Below, piece after piece: positions 13,537 to 25,420 of a DNA stretch of 64,000 nucleotides. The notes under the pieces were generated by a model, which worked only from the letters and a program-made list of their open reading frames with translations, ran no database searches and was not told where the DNA came from. A program made the position numbers and the translations under genes. The DNA lies in NCBI GenBank assembly GCA_963966185.1, contig CAWZYM010000409.1, forward strand, positions 579,501 to 643,500. Direction: 5' to 3'. Each line of letters begins with the position of its first letter. The first letter of the stretch is position 1. This DNA comes from Rhabditoides inermis. Lineage: Eukaryota; Nematoda; Chromadorea; Rhabditida; Rhabditidae.

Positions 13537-15406
13537 TCGCCCCGGCTGGGGCTATATAAAATTTGCTATGGTCCTTGTTTGTTTGTCTGTCCGGGCACGC
13601 AGCTCAGTGACCATTGCACCATCGAAGTTCATACTGTAAACTTAACATTGTTCTTGTTACCGCATGCAATCATGTCTTTTTCATAAGCTTACCTCTACTT
13701 ACCGTATGACTTTACTAAGAACTTGACATAGCCTGAAAAACTTTTCACCCATATGCTCAGTCCATGTTTCAAGATACGGGTCTCATACTCTAAACTTAAA
13801 ATTGGCACACTATAATGACTTGACACACGTCACTAGAACTCATTCCGATAACTCCTTATATGGGTTTATATAGAATTTCCAAAATTTCAGAGGAACATAA
13901 CTCAAGACTGAAGAGACATTTCACACTCAAACTACAAACTTAAGATCAACTAATCACTCTTAACAGACACACGTTAACATAGGTCCCTATCTCATTTCCT
14001 TAAATGAGTTCACTAACAACTCGGTCCACTTCTATGTAAACCTACCTTCAAACCTAATATTTTGTCATGAAACTTGCAAAGTAACATGACCCATGCATGT
14101 TATTTACAGTTTTACAGTTTCATTTTGAAATACCAGTTCAAAAAAGTTTTACAGCATTTTTCATTTTCTGACAGGATCAATCACGTAAGATGCAAAACGC
14201 AAAAACCTTGAATATCTTTGTTAGTTTTGAAGTCTAAAATTTCAAACTTTTGCTGAACATAGAAGACAATTGGCCGTTCACACCATTTCAATTTCAAGTG
14301 AAACACTCGTTCCGTTTTTAAAATATAATCATTCAAATTTTCGTCGAAATTTTATATTTTTGATTATTACTTCTTTCATATTCAATATTAATTTTTCATA
14401 TTTTTATGGTAAATCAGTCTCTATGACACCATTAACATAAACATTTATGCTCAACTCTATTACTGAAATTAAAAATCATATTTCATGTTTCACTAGATCA
14501 ACTACAATCTCTTACTATATGAGAGTTGAGACCTGCATTTTGCAATTTAATTCATAACTCAAAAACTTATATTTAATGACAGAGATTCAGATTTTTAGCT
14601 TCACTGTAGAAGGATTTGACTTTTTCAAAAAACCTCGATTTTCAACTAAATGTGGCTCATTTTTGCAGTTGAGCATATGACCGCTGACAGGATCAATCAG
14701 GTAAGATGCAAAACGTAAAATACGGTACATGTATGTTTCAACTTTTTAGAAAATTTTATTTTTAATTCTCTCATCCCTTTCACCAATGACACCTTTGGTC
14801 CAGAGTACCTGTCAGGTACCCTCACACCTGTCGTTGCTCACCTGTCACCTGAGATAAATTAGCATAAACATCAAATTTCACCTTAGAGACCCGTAACTTT
14901 CTTTCAGATGAGAGTTCACAACTGGATTTTGTTATTTATTTATCACTACCGTGACACCTTTATTCATTAATTAATTTAGATTTCTATATAATTTTTGAAA
15001 TTTAATTAATATTTAAAATTTCACCTTTTCACTCAGAAATAATCTAAAATGTATAACTCGGTTAGTTTTCAAGGTAGTGGACTCATACTTGGTACAGGTA
15101 ACAAGTAAATAAATACAAAATTTCAAGTTAACAAACTTGCGTAAACAAGTAAACAAAAAAGTAAACAATTCCAAATCTCTTTATTTTGATATCTAATTAA
15201 TACTAAACCTGCAGGAGAGTTCAAAGGTACTGTTTACAAGACAGGTAAACAAGTAAACAAAAATGTAAACAATTATAAAACTTGAGATTTCGAGGTTTGA
15301 TGTGTACTAAAGCCATAGTACTCCGAAACTTGAGATTTCGATGTCTGATGTGTACTAGAGCCATAGTAGAGTTCAGATTTGAAATTTTGATGATTTGACG
15401 CGGAGA
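13537..15406. repeat. Family A AT-rich unit
   Basis: Close relative of 831-2,683. From 14,839 onward it forms the left end of the long segmental duplication. No gene seen. Confidence 0.75.
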
Positions 15407-15509
15407 GGCGAGCGCGCCGAAGGCGCGCGAGCCTTGGAGCGCAGTGCGGCGGCGAAGCCGCCGCCACTAGCGGGCCGGAGGCGAGCGAAGCGAGCCTCCG
15501 GCCTGCTAG
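15407..15509. repeat. GC hairpin cassette
   Basis: Type I with one mismatch in the third stem (GGCCTGCTAG). It is followed by the ACTCTCCCTCCCTAAAATTT downstream module. Confidence 0.85.
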
Positions 15510-16791
15510 TCGCCACTCTCCCTCCCTAAAATTTCCTATGGTGTCTGTTTGCGGGATTTCTGTCGGTAGAGGTACAGCTCTTCTCGAACGAGCCACTCGG
15601 ACACCCTTCTAGACATAAGGTCCTATGGTCCGTAGGACGTCAGCATAAATCAGACATCTCATTTGCATAACTCCTTTTATGGGTTCACTAACAACTCTGG
15701 ACTTAGAATCTGAAATTTGTGATACTTCTATATGAACTCTGTCAGTTTTCGACCTAGAGACTTGTTACTTGGTACAGGTAACAAGTAAACAAGTTCAATT
15801 TTTTTGGTAAACAACAACAGTAAACAAGTAAACAAATAAGTAAACAACTCCAAATCTCATTTCAAAGGTATCTAACGTGTACTAGACCAAGTACTGAGTT
15901 CATATTTGTTGTTTACAAGTGAAGTAAACAAGTAAACAAGTTTGTAAACAACTCAGAAATGTGTTTTGAAGGTCTCTAACATGTAGTACAACAAGTACTC
16001 AGTTCGATTAGTTTGTTTATTTGGCATGTAAACAAGTGAACAAATAAGTAAACAACTCCAAGTATCATTTTAAAGGTATCTAACGTTACCTGGACCAAGT
16101 ACTGAGTTCTTTTTTGTTGTTTACAAGTGAAGTAAACAAGTAAACAAGTTTGTAAACAACTTAGAAATGTGTTTTAAAGGTCTCTAACATGTAGTACACA
16201 AAGTACTCAGTTCGATTTAATCGTTTATATGACATGTAAACAAGTAAACAAAAAGGTAAACAACTCCAAGTATCATTTTAAAGGTATCTAACGTGTACTA
16301 GACCAAGTACTGAGTTCATATTTATTGTTTACATGTAAAGTAAATAAGTAAACAAGTTTGTAAACAACTCAGAAATGTGTTTTAAAAGTCTCTAACGTGT
16401 AGTACACAAAGTACTCAGTTCGATTTTATTGTTTATATGACATGTAAACAAGTAAACAAAAAGGTAAACAACTCCAAGTTTCATTTTAAAGGTATCTAAC
16501 GTGTACTAGACCAAGTACTGAGTTCATATTTATTGTTTACATGTAAAGTAAATAAGTAAACAAGTTTGTAAACAACTCAGAAATGTGTTTTAAAAGTCTC
16601 TAACGTGTAGTACACAAAGTACTCAGTTCGATTTTATTGTTTTTTTGACATGTAAACAAGTAAACAAAAAAGTAAACAAGTACAAATCTCGTTTAATAGG
16701 TATGTAACGTGTACTAGACCAAGTACTGAGTTCAGGTTTGTTGTTTAAAGTTATGTTATGAGTATATATATTTAGGGTTATACAGCGGAAA
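15510..16791. repeat. GTAAACAA-rich tandem array, about 208-bp dimers
   Basis: After a 270-base lead, the stretch is a tandem array. The phrase TCTAACGTGTACTAGACC recurs at 16,287 and 16,495, giving a 208-bp dimer made of two related halves. Each half carries GTAAACAAGTAAACA pairs and a TTGTTTACA. No coding potential. Confidence 0.85.
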
Positions 16792-16889
16792 GGCGAGCGC
16801 GCCGAAGGCGCGCGAGCCTTGCAGCGAACGCGGCGCGAAGCGCCGCCACTAGCGGCCGGAGGCGAGCGAAGCGAGCCTCCGGCCGCTAT
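16792..16889. repeat. GC hairpin cassette, type II, CTAG end mutated
   Basis: Ends GGCCGCTATCGCC instead of GGCCGCTAGTCGCC, so the terminal CTAG is lost. It is followed by a CCCCCCTAAAATGTCAGATG core in which CTATGGT is also degraded. Confidence 0.8.
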
Positions 16890-17891
16890 CGCCTCTCTCC
16901 CCCCTAAAATGTCAGATGCCGTTTGTTTGTTTGTTGTCCGCTCACGTACAGAGTTTCTGGGTAGAGATCTTGAGCTGACCTTCTAGACTTAAGCTAAGGT
17001 GGTCCATGAGACGGCACACCTAACTTTACATCTCATTTGCATATTTCCTTATATGGGTTCACATAGAGGGTCGAATTTTTGACGCTCTCTAAAATTGTAC
17101 TCAGCCTACGTACAGGTACCATACTTGGCACTTATAGTTAACTGGTACAAGTCATTATAACACAGGTAAATGAGCTCTTTTGCATCACTCCTTATATGGG
17201 TTCACTAACAAATCTGGACTTAGAATCTGAAACTTGTGACGTTTCTATATGAACTCTTTCAGTTTTAGACTTAGAAACTTCATACTTGGTACAAGTAACA
17301 AGTAAACAAGTTTGAAAAATTTGGTAAACAACAACAGTAAACAAGTAAACAATTAAGTAAACAACCCTAAATCTCATTTTAAAGGTATCTATCGTGTACT
17401 AGACCAAGTACTGAGTTCATATATGTTGTTTACAAGTAAAGTAAACGAGTAAACAAACCTGTAAACAACTCAGAAATATGTTTTGAAGGTCTCTAACATG
17501 TAGTACACAAAGTACTCTGTTCGGTTTTATCGTTTATTTGGAATGTAAACAAGTAAACAAAAAAGTAAACAAGTACAAATCTCATTTTAGTGGTGTCTTA
17601 CGTGTACTAGACCAAGTACTGAGTTCATATTTATTGTTTACAAGTGAAGAAAACAAGTAAACAAGTTCGTAAACAACTCAGAAATGTGTTTTCAAAGTCT
17701 CTAACATGAAGTAGACAAAGTACAGAGTTTTATTTAGTTGTTTGTTTTTGATGTAAACAAGTAAACAAAAAAGTAAACAAGTACAAATCTCATTTATTAA
17801 ATATCTAACGTGTACTAGACCGACTACTGAGTTCAAAGTTGTTGTTAAAAGTTATGTTATGAGTATATAGTTAGAGATTATACAGCGGAAA
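16890..17891. repeat. GTAAACAA-rich tandem array
   Basis: Same dimer type as 15,510-16,791 with more divergence. No gene seen. Confidence 0.75.
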
Positions 17892-17989
17892 GGCGAGCGC
17901 GCCGAAGGCGCGCGAGCCTTGGAGCGAACGCGGCGCGAAGCGCCGCCACTAGCGGCCGGAGGCGAGCGAAGCGAGCCTCCGGCCGCTAG
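17892..17989. repeat. GC hairpin cassette, type II
   Basis: Complete with CTAG end. Downstream module CTCTCCCCCCCTAAAATGTCC, then TATGGTGTC. Confidence 0.85.
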
Positions 17990-19370
17990 TCGCCACTCTC
18001 CCCCCCTAAAATGTCCTATGGTGTCTGATGTCCAGACTCATAACTCATTACTCTTTAAACGATTCAGGACACAACTTTGGAGTTAAGGTTTGGTACTAAC
18101 TGAGACGCGATGGTTACTATGACATCTCATTTGCATAACTCCTTATATGGGTTCACTAGCAACCTGACACCTGGACATAGACTGAAAATGGCACTTTTCG
18201 ACCGAATTTTGGTTATAACTCGCTTCATTTCACAGGTACACAGTTACTACTTGGTACATATGACAAGTACACAAGACTTATAATTTAGGTAAACAATACA
18301 GGTAAACAAGTAAACAAACAAGTAAACAATAAACACATGTTCAAAATTCCATTTTTCAGAACTTCTATGTAAACTTCATCTCATTTTTGAGATATGAAGA
18401 TACCTTTCTAGGGTTATGACAAGATAAACGTCGATAATCAGATTTTATAATGTCACCTCATTTGCATATTCCCAAATACGGTAAATGTTGTCTCTAAATT
18501 ACTTTTTAAATAGTAAAATTAGTTTCTCAGTCAGTTATAGACCTAGAGACTTCATACTTGGTACAAGTGACAAGTAAACAAGTTCGAAATTTTTGGTAAA
18601 CAACAACAGTAAACAAGTAAACAAATAAGTAAACAACACCAAATCTCATTTTTAAGGTATCTAACGTGTACTAGATCAAGTACTGAGTTCATAATTGTTG
18701 TTTACAAGTGAAGTAAACAAGTAAACAAGTTTGTAAACAACTCAGAAACGAGTTTTAAAGGTCTCTAACATGTAGTACACAAACTACTAAGTTCGATTTT
18801 ATTTTTTATTTCTGATGTAAACAAGTAAACAAACAAGTAAACAACTCCAAATCTCAATTAAAAGGTATCTAACGTGTACTAGACCAAGTACTCAGTTCTT
18901 AATTGTTGTTTACAATTGAAGTAAACAAGTAAACAAACTTGTAAACAACTCAGAAATGAGTTTTAGAGGTCTCTAACATGTAGTACACAAAGTACTAAGT
19001 TCGATTTTATTGTTTATTTCTGATGTAAACAAGTAAACAAAATGTAAACAACTACAAATCTCATTTCGAAGGTCTCTAACGTGTACTAGACCAAGTACCG
19101 AGTTCATAATTGTTGTTTACAAGTGAAGTAAACAAGTAAACAAGTTTGTAAACAACTCAGAATTGTGTTTTAATAGTCTCTAACATGTAGTACACAAAGT
19201 ACTCAGTTCCATTTTATTATTTATTTGATATGTAAACAAGTAAACAAAAAAGTAAACAAGTACAAATCTCATTATAGAGCTGTCTAGCGTGTACTTGACC
19301 AAACACTGAGTTCAGAATTGTTGTTGAAAGTTATGTTATGAGTATATATTTAGAGGTTTTACAGCGGAAA
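17990..19370. repeat. GTAAACAA-rich tandem array
   Basis: Lead sequence to about 18,540, then repeated dimers with GTAAACAAGTAAACA blocks up to the next cassette. Part of this array, up to about 19,010, is missing from the second copy of the segmental duplication. Confidence 0.8.
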
Positions 19371-19468
19371 GGCGAGCGCGCCGAAGGCGCGCGAGCCTTG
19401 GAGCAAACGCGGCGCGAAGCGCCGTCACTAGCGGCCGGAGGCGAGCGAAGCGAGCCTCCGGCCGCTAG
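19371..19468. repeat. GC hairpin cassette, type II
   Basis: Complete, with GCCGTCACTAGC in place of GCCGCCACTAGC. Followed by a third downstream module, ACCTCCTATAAATTATGC, then TATGGTGTTTG. Confidence 0.85.
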
Positions 19469-19990
19469 TCACCCCCCACCTCCTATAAATTATGCTATGG
19501 TGTTTGTTTGTTTGTCTGTCCGCAGTTGTATCTCAAGTTGTAGTGATCGTTGGGGGTTGAGGTATGGAAATTAGATCCTAGGTGGTCCTGGTATGCAATC
19601 GTTTACCTGGGGTCCTGATCTGACCTTTCCTTATATGGGTTGACCGAAACTCTCATGGACATAGACGAAATTTTAAGCACTTTTTATGTAAACTATGATT
19701 CGTTTTCAAGCTACTGAGATGCCCTTTTGGGGTTAAGGTACTGTAGGGTCGAGAATTTAAGTTTTGATTTTTGACCTCATTTGCATATTTCCAAATATGG
19801 TAATGACGTATCTCGGTCAGTTTTGATGCCAAAGACTCCAAACTTGGTATGTGACCTGGAGGCAAGTCAGCGATGTTGTTGTTTAAATGTTTGTCAACAA
19901 GTAAACAACTTTGTAAACAAATTAAAAGTTTGTTTTGAAGGTGTCTAAGATGTAGTACACCAAGAGGCGAGTTCAAAAATGTTGTTTACA
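19469..19990. repeat. Repeat flank upstream of CR1 copy 1
   Basis: Non-coding repeat DNA with CATTTGCATATTTCC and a GTAAACAAC block. It ends at TGTTGTTTACA, where the retrotransposon starts. Confidence 0.6.
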
Positions 19991-20341
19991 GAGCCGGATG
20001 TCAAGATCGGACCCGGATATCGGCCGGTGAAGGTGTCGCTGAGGGACGCGGATGCGACTCGCCGTGTTCGTGCAGCTCTCGGACGTGCAGGGGTCGGACG
20101 ATTCGTGCGTGCTGATCTCACTTGGATGGAGAGGCAGCGGGATAAGCAGCTTAGACATTATGTTTCTATTGTGAATGATGATTGTGGTGGTTACAGGTAC
20201 TGTGTGCGGGATATGGAGGTGGGACTGGCCGGACGCGGGCGGTTCAAGGCAAGCGCGCTCGCTCGGCAGCAGACCTCGGCGGGCAAGGAAGCTGGAGGTG
20301 TGGGGGTGGGGAAGACTGATGCGGTGATAACCAGTCAATGA
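19979..20341 (+). CDS. CR1 ORF1 C-terminal fragment
   Basis: 120 residues whose ATG (ATGTTGTTTACA) lies in the flanking repeat, so this is the 3' part of ORF1 read from a fortuitous start. The phrases RPVKVSLRD and FVRADLTWMERQRDK match the RRM-like C-terminal part of Jockey/CR1 ORF1 proteins, which bind element RNA. The zinc-knuckle region expected in many ORF1 proteins is not present. The stop overlaps the ORF2 start as ATGA. Confidence 0.7.
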   Translation: MLFTEPDVKIGPGYRPVKVSLRDADATRRVRAALGRAGVGRFVRADLTWMERQRDKQLRHYVSIVNDDCGGYRYCVRDMEVGLAGRGRFKASALARQQTSAGKEAGGVGVGKTDAVITSQ

Positions 20342-23115
20342 ATAGTATCTCTCGCGATGAACTAAGCATCTCAATAAGTAATACTCGTTCTCTCAATAAT
20401 CAATCAATGCTATCTTTTTCGCACCACTTTTCTATCAATCCCCACCAAGTATCTATAATCACTGAGACTTGGCTTGACCCCAAAGATTCGGTTCCAGCTT
20501 TTTCTAATAGAACTTCCTACTCGGTTTCTCGTTCACATAAGGGTGGTGGAGGTGTTTTAATATCGGTCCCAAATTTTTTTCGAAGTAAACTAGTGAAGCA
20601 GTACTCGTGCCGCTCTTTCGATGCGGTCTGTGTCACCATCGGGTACAGCGCAAAAGATATGACCATCATAGGCGTGTATCGGCCACCTGGGTCCGACCCC
20701 GACTTTGTTGCGTCATTCGAAAGATTTGTGGGTTCTCTCACAATTTGCGGTTCCCTCCTAATAGGGGGAGATCTCAATTATCCTGACGTGAATTGGCAAA
20801 CCCTCCACGCTATGACAAGTCACTCCCGAAACTTCCTGACTTTATGCAGCACTCTCGGTTTATTCCAACTCGTAAATTTCCCAACTCGTCATCAAAACAC
20901 ACTAGAACTTATTTTGACAGATGACAAACAGCTTCTCTCGAATTTGCGTCCCGGAATTGCATTTAGCGACCATCTCATGGTGGAAGCGGACTTCCGTTGT
21001 TTTGATTTGCCTGCGCGACGCTCACCCACTATCGCTCGTGATTTCCGGAAAGCTGACTATGCTGCGATGGAATCAGACTTGAGTACCGTCAACTGGTTTT
21101 CATTGTTTCATAATTGCGACATCAACGAAATGTACAGCAAGTTCTGCGATAAAGTTAATTCGAGTGTTTCCCTCAGAGTACCAAGGATTACTAGACAACA
21201 ATGCGAGTTTCCGGAATGGCTAAGTAGACTGAAACAGAGGGTTAGACGTGCTTACATCAAGCAAAAACGTACTGGCACACAGGATGATCAGAACAGATAC
21301 AAGTCTCTTCTTCGAGAGTATAGAGAGAGTCTAGCTATGTGTATTGGTAATAGGGAGAGGGATATCTTGAGGTCCAAAAACTCAGTACAATATTGGCAGT
21401 ACGTAAAGAACAAGATGGCGCCTCCTCAACCGATTCCATCCCTGGTTGACTCCTCCGGTCGAGTTGTGGAGGATGATGGAGAAAGAGCCACTCTTTTTAA
21501 TGAATATTTTGCTACCGTATTCACAGTCGATGATCAAGCCCCTTTCGATCCTCAAATCAACACTCCTCTCACTCCAATGCAAAACATAGATGTTTCTCCT
21601 CATATTGTTTACGAGTACCTAAAACGATCTAAGCGCAAACTGAGTTGTGGACCTGATGATATCCCCTCTATTCTACTACAATCACTTGCTGTGGTTCTTG
21701 CTTTACCTCTCTCTTTGATATTCAGTGAAAGTGTGAGATCTGGTATTGTGCCTGATATATGGAAGAAGAGCACTGTAGTTCCGGTTTTTAAGAAAGGGGA
21801 TCACTCGAATTGCTCGAACTACCGACCTATATCACTAACTTGCTGTACATGTCGCGTTTTGGAACGAATCATTGTCTATGAAATGCGTAAATATCTCTGG
21901 AGACAAAATTTGATATCACCCGCGCAGCATGGATTCCTAAACGGGAGAAGCTGTACAACAAATATGCTTGAATTTGTCGGATATGTATCTTCTAAATTAG
22001 CTAGTAAAATAAACGTTGATTGTATTTATCTAGACGTAAGCAAAGCATTCGACACGGTTTGTCATCGCCGACTTCTCATACTTTGTGAACGCTATGGTCT
22101 GAACCGAGATGTGCTGCAATGGCTAAATTGCTATCTGAGTGATAGGTCGCAGTCCGTACGTATCGGATCATGCCATTCACACTGGCTGCCAGTACTAAGC
22201 GGTGTACCACAAGGGTCGGTTCTTGGACCACTCTTATTCCTATTATACATCAACGACCTTGACAGAAACGCAATCAAATACAGTAAGCATATAACATATG
22301 CTGACGACATGAAGCTATATATCAGTCATGACACTCCCGATTTCCATGAAAAACTAAATCATGATCTGAACAGTACACGAAACTTTCTTGCAGACCGGCA
22401 GTTAAAGCTGTCAGTCAGTAAATGTGAAGTTTTGAATTATGGCAAGAAAAATCCAAGGTTAACATATAAATGTGATAATGTGACTTTGTCAAACGTGGAG
22501 GTGGTGCGCGACCTTGGTATCTGGATGACCCCGACTCTTGATCCATCTAAACACCTTTCGGTGGTCATTCAGAAAGCAAATGCTCGAATAAACACACTGA
22601 AACGTACGTTCACTAAAAACAATGAACTGTTTTTGAATTTTTACAAAACTTCAATACGACCAACTTTAGAGTATGGATCTGAAATTTTGTGTCACATGAG
22701 TAAGGGTTGTATTAATGATCTAGATAAAGTTCAGAGAGCATTCACCAAAATATTATTGCCAAAAATGTCATATCCCCACCGTTTATCTGAACTATCTCTC
22801 GAAACATTGTGGTTCAGACGAATCAAAACGGATCTGCGTATAGTACACCGTTACCTGTATGGTTATATGAATACGCAGCACATGCCTTTCACACTAGTTC
22901 CCCGAGATTCACGAGCTGCATCACTACGTTCTAATGGACTTAAAATAACCTATACTGCCTCTGGCTCTGAGCCAACTTTTGTTTCCTCCCGAGTAGTAAA
23001 CTATTGGAATAAGCTGGACCGTTCTACCGTTTGTTTATACAGTAAGAAAGAATTTAAGTTATCCCTCAATAGATTCCTTTTGCTTCACCCACTAGACGAC
23101 CCCACTAGGCTTTAG
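20338..23115 (+). CDS. CR1 ORF2: AP-like endonuclease and reverse transcriptase
   Basis: 925 residues with no internal stop. The N-terminal endonuclease-exonuclease-phosphatase domain spans about residues 10-215: SNTRSL, E43 in ITETW, GVYRPPGS, GGDLNYPD with D145 and N147, and S210-D211-H212. The reverse transcriptase spans about 440-720: NYRPISL, QHGFLNGRSC, YLDVSKAFD with D566, SGVPQGSVLGP and YADD at 654-657. A CR1-type C-terminal region follows. It would nick target DNA and prime cDNA synthesis from the element RNA. All catalytic residues are present, so the protein may be functional, but the element lacks a full ORF1. The ATG overlaps the ORF1 stop. Confidence 0.95.
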   Translation: MNSISRDELSISISNTRSLNNQSMLSFSHHFSINPHQVSIITETWLDPKDSVPAFSNRTSYSVSRSHKGGGGVLISVPNFFRSKLVKQYSCRSFDAVCVTIGYSAKDMTIIGVYRPPGSDPDFVASFERFVGSLTICGSLLIGGDLNYPDVNWQTLHAMTSHSRNFLTLCSTLGLFQLVNFPTRHQNTLELILTDDKQLLSNLRPGIAFSDHLMVEADFRCFDLPARRSPTIARDFRKADYAAMESDLSTVNWFSLFHNCDINEMYSKFCDKVNSSVSLRVPRITRQQCEFPEWLSRLKQRVRRAYIKQKRTGTQDDQNRYKSLLREYRESLAMCIGNRERDILRSKNSVQYWQYVKNKMAPPQPIPSLVDSSGRVVEDDGERATLFNEYFATVFTVDDQAPFDPQINTPLTPMQNIDVSPHIVYEYLKRSKRKLSCGPDDIPSILLQSLAVVLALPLSLIFSESVRSGIVPDIWKKSTVVPVFKKGDHSNCSNYRPISLTCCTCRVLERIIVYEMRKYLWRQNLISPAQHGFLNGRSCTTNMLEFVGYVSSKLASKINVDCIYLDVSKAFDTVCHRRLLILCERYGLNRDVLQWLNCYLSDRSQSVRIGSCHSHWLPVLSGVPQGSVLGPLLFLLYINDLDRNAIKYSKHITYADDMKLYISHDTPDFHEKLNHDLNSTRNFLADRQLKLSVSKCEVLNYGKKNPRLTYKCDNVTLSNVEVVRDLGIWMTPTLDPSKHLSVVIQKANARINTLKRTFTKNNELFLNFYKTSIRPTLEYGSEILCHMSKGCINDLDKVQRAFTKILLPKMSYPHRLSELSLETLWFRRIKTDLRIVHRYLYGYMNTQHMPFTLVPRDSRAASLRSNGLKITYTASGSEPTFVSSRVVNYWNKLDRSTVCLYSKKEFKLSLNRFLLLHPLDDPTRL

Positions 23116-23154
23116 TATATCGCGTGAGTACTATCATTGACTGTAGTGTCTCGT

Positions 23155-23171
23155 AGCAGGCTTTTCCTGCT
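23155..23171 (+). other. 3' UTR stem-loop of CR1 copy 1
   Basis: AGCAGG, a CTTTT loop, then CCTGCT, 40 bases after the ORF2 stop. Identical at 30,954-30,970. A role in recognition by the reverse transcriptase is possible but only inferred. Confidence 0.35.
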
Positions 23172-23370
23172 CTCATCTTTCAGCCTGCTTCCTACCGGGA
23201 GCGCGTGTCTCACACAAGCACTTTGTGCCTCTGAGGGGCGCGCTGCAGTCTCGCCTTGCGGTGTGTGGACTTGGATTGCTCGACACATCGATTGACCAAA
23301 CCATCCCCACTATCCTCATTCAGTGCCTGACTGTTTTATGGATAAACAATTATTATTATTATTATTATTA

Positions 23371-23738
23371 AGTAAACAAGTAAACAACTTTGTAAACAAT
23401 CTGAAAATGTGTTTTGAAGATGTCAAATGTTTAGTAGCATTCTTGGTGTGTTCAAAAATGTTGTTTACAAATATTGTAAACAAGTAAACATATATGTAAA
23501 CAACCTGAAAACGTGTTTGAAAGGTGTATAACGTGTAGTAGACTTGGGGATGAGTTCAATAATGTTGTTTACATAAAGTGTAAACAAGTAAACAAATTTG
23601 TAAACAACGTTCAATTGTCTTCATTTTCTGTGTTTTGTATTGTAATGTACTTCTTAGTTGCATTAGAGGTTTGTGGACATATTTTAGTTATGAAATTACA
23701 TTTGAGTGATGATTTCAGTTTTGATGTTTAAGTGTTGA
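23371..23738. repeat. GTAAACAA-rich flank
   Basis: Tandem blocks with GTAAACAAGTAAACAA and TGTTGTTTACA continue the array interrupted by the CR1 element. No gene seen. Confidence 0.7.
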
Positions 23739-24710
23739 GGCCGCCGAAGGCGGCCCTAGCCCGAGCGGCGCGCCAGCGCCACTCGGGTTGCCTGTGTGTG
23801 TAAAATGCCCTATGGTTTCCGTCCGTCCGTCCGTACGTCCATCGCTCTACCGCGCCACCCACTACTCCTATCTAGACAAACGTGACATCGATCCGATGGT
23901 CTCGGTCCCGAGATGCAGGATTCCAATTTTCAGCCCTTTATCTCTCATATCCGCGGAGCTATAAGCTCAAGAATGTCCGACGAAATAGCGCGTAATCAGA
24001 GAGAGTCAGACACAAAAGCGGCGAAATAGTGTGTCAGATGAAGAGACGGATCACTGGCGAATCGGCTGCGGCGAGTAGACTTTACAAGAACGAGTACTGC
24101 GAATCGCAGACTTCAACTTTCGAGAAACGGTTTTCACGTCACTCCTCTACACTCACTCACCTACAAATCTGCCCGTAATCTTTTTATAACTCCTTCTGGT
24201 TTCCTTTCACGAAGTGATTTAGTCGAGGCGAGGCGACACCAAACAGTTGTCGCGGGCTGTTCAAGAAAACTAGGCAATCGTGTAAGGTCTCCCTTCACTA
24301 CAACATGTAAATAGGTGGCCACTACACTTCTACCAAAATTTGCATCTTTTTGTGACCTCTGACGCCCGCTATCAATTAAATTCCTCTAATCGACGTCGTT
24401 TTATTGCCCCGCGACGAGAAAGTGTGGCGAGGTGAGAGTGCGCCAGCTGCCAGTCTGTCTGCTGTTAGAGAAAGAGACAGTCAATTGTGCAAATGAGCGA
24501 GAACATCACCACGCACAACGAAACAGCTCACCACACTCCAATTCTATATTCTGCAATAGCTACAATAAAACATTTCTATATTCACTCACGACATCCTATA
24601 TTCAGCCAGGGAAGTGAGGCGAGGCGAAAGAGTGCTACTACGTAGTACGCTCTACCACCTCCTTTTCTCATCCCTCTTTTCTTTGTCTCTCTCTCTTATA
24701 TAAATTTTAA
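23739..24710. repeat. Family B repeat, copy 1
   Basis: Starts with a GGCCGCC-GAA-GGCGGCC hairpin directly followed by CTAG (23,739-23,759). A CCCGAG/CTCGGG stem follows (to 23,787). The core TAAAATGCCC-TATGGTTTCC and a run of GTCC units come next. The body is about 900 bases of unique-looking sequence ending in a CT-rich tract. Copies lie at 31,538 and about 35,480. No credible coding region. Confidence 0.8.
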
Positions 24711-25317
24711 AAAATATATAAATTCATTATATAAATTCTTATATAAATTCACCTGTCACCTGAGATAAATTAGCATAAACATCAAATTTCACCTTAGAGA
24801 CCCGTAACTTTCTTTCAGATGAGAGTTCACAACTGGATTTTGTTATTTATTTATCACTACCGTGACACCTTTATTCATTAATTAATTTAGATTTCTATAT
24901 AATTTTTGAAATTTAATTAATATTTAAAATTTCACCTTTTCACTCAGAAATAATCTAAAATGTATAACTCGGTTAGTTTTCAAGGTAGTGGACTCATACT
25001 TGGTACAGGTAACAAGTAAATAAATACAAAATTTCAAGTTAACAAACTTGCGTAAACAAGTAAACAAAAAAGTAAACAATTCCAAATCTCTTTATTTTGA
25101 TATCTAATTAATACTAAACCTGCAGGAGAGTTCAAAGGTACTGTTTACAAGACAGGTAAACAAGTAAACAAAAATGTAAACAATTATAAAACTTGAGATT
25201 TCGAGGTTTGATGTGTACTAAAGCCATAGTACTCCGAAACTTGAGATTTCGATGTCTGATGTGTACTAGAGCCATAGTAGAGTTCAGATTTGAAATTTTG
25301 ATGATTTGACGCGGAGA

Positions 25318-25420
25318 GGCGAGCGCGCCGAAGGCGCGCGAGCCTTGGAGCGCAGTGCGGCGGCGAAGCCGCCGCCACTAGCGGGCCGGAGGCGAGCGAA
25401 GCGAGCCTCCGGCCCGCTAG
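25318..25420. repeat. GC hairpin cassette
   Basis: Counterpart of 15,407-15,509, but its third stem is perfect (GGCCCGCTAG). Confidence 0.85.

Larger units (their letters stand above)
19991..23370 (+). mobile_element. CR1/Jockey-type non-LTR retrotransposon, copy 1
   Basis: 5'-truncated element with the end of ORF1, a complete ORF2, a 3' UTR and an ATT-repeat tail (23,349-23,370) typical of CR1-like elements. It sits inside a GTAAACAA array: TTGTTTACA on the left and AGTAAACAAGTAAAC on the right. No clear target-site duplication is visible. Its twin lies 7,799 bases downstream within a segmental duplication, so the two copies arose by DNA duplication, not by two insertions. Confidence 0.9.
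14839..24710. repeat. Segmental duplication, copy A
   Basis: Runs from CACCTGTCACCTGAGATAAA to TATAAATTTTAA and recurs at 24,750-32,509. The offset is 9,911 at the left and 7,799 at the right. It holds family A, the forkhead-motif arrays, a CR1 element and a family B repeat. Copy A keeps about 2.58 kb (roughly 16,430-19,010) that copy B lacks. Confidence 0.9.

Noticed and set aside
15780..19330. CRISPR array
   Set aside because: The repeats are contiguous 208-bp dimers with no unique spacers, in a eukaryotic context.
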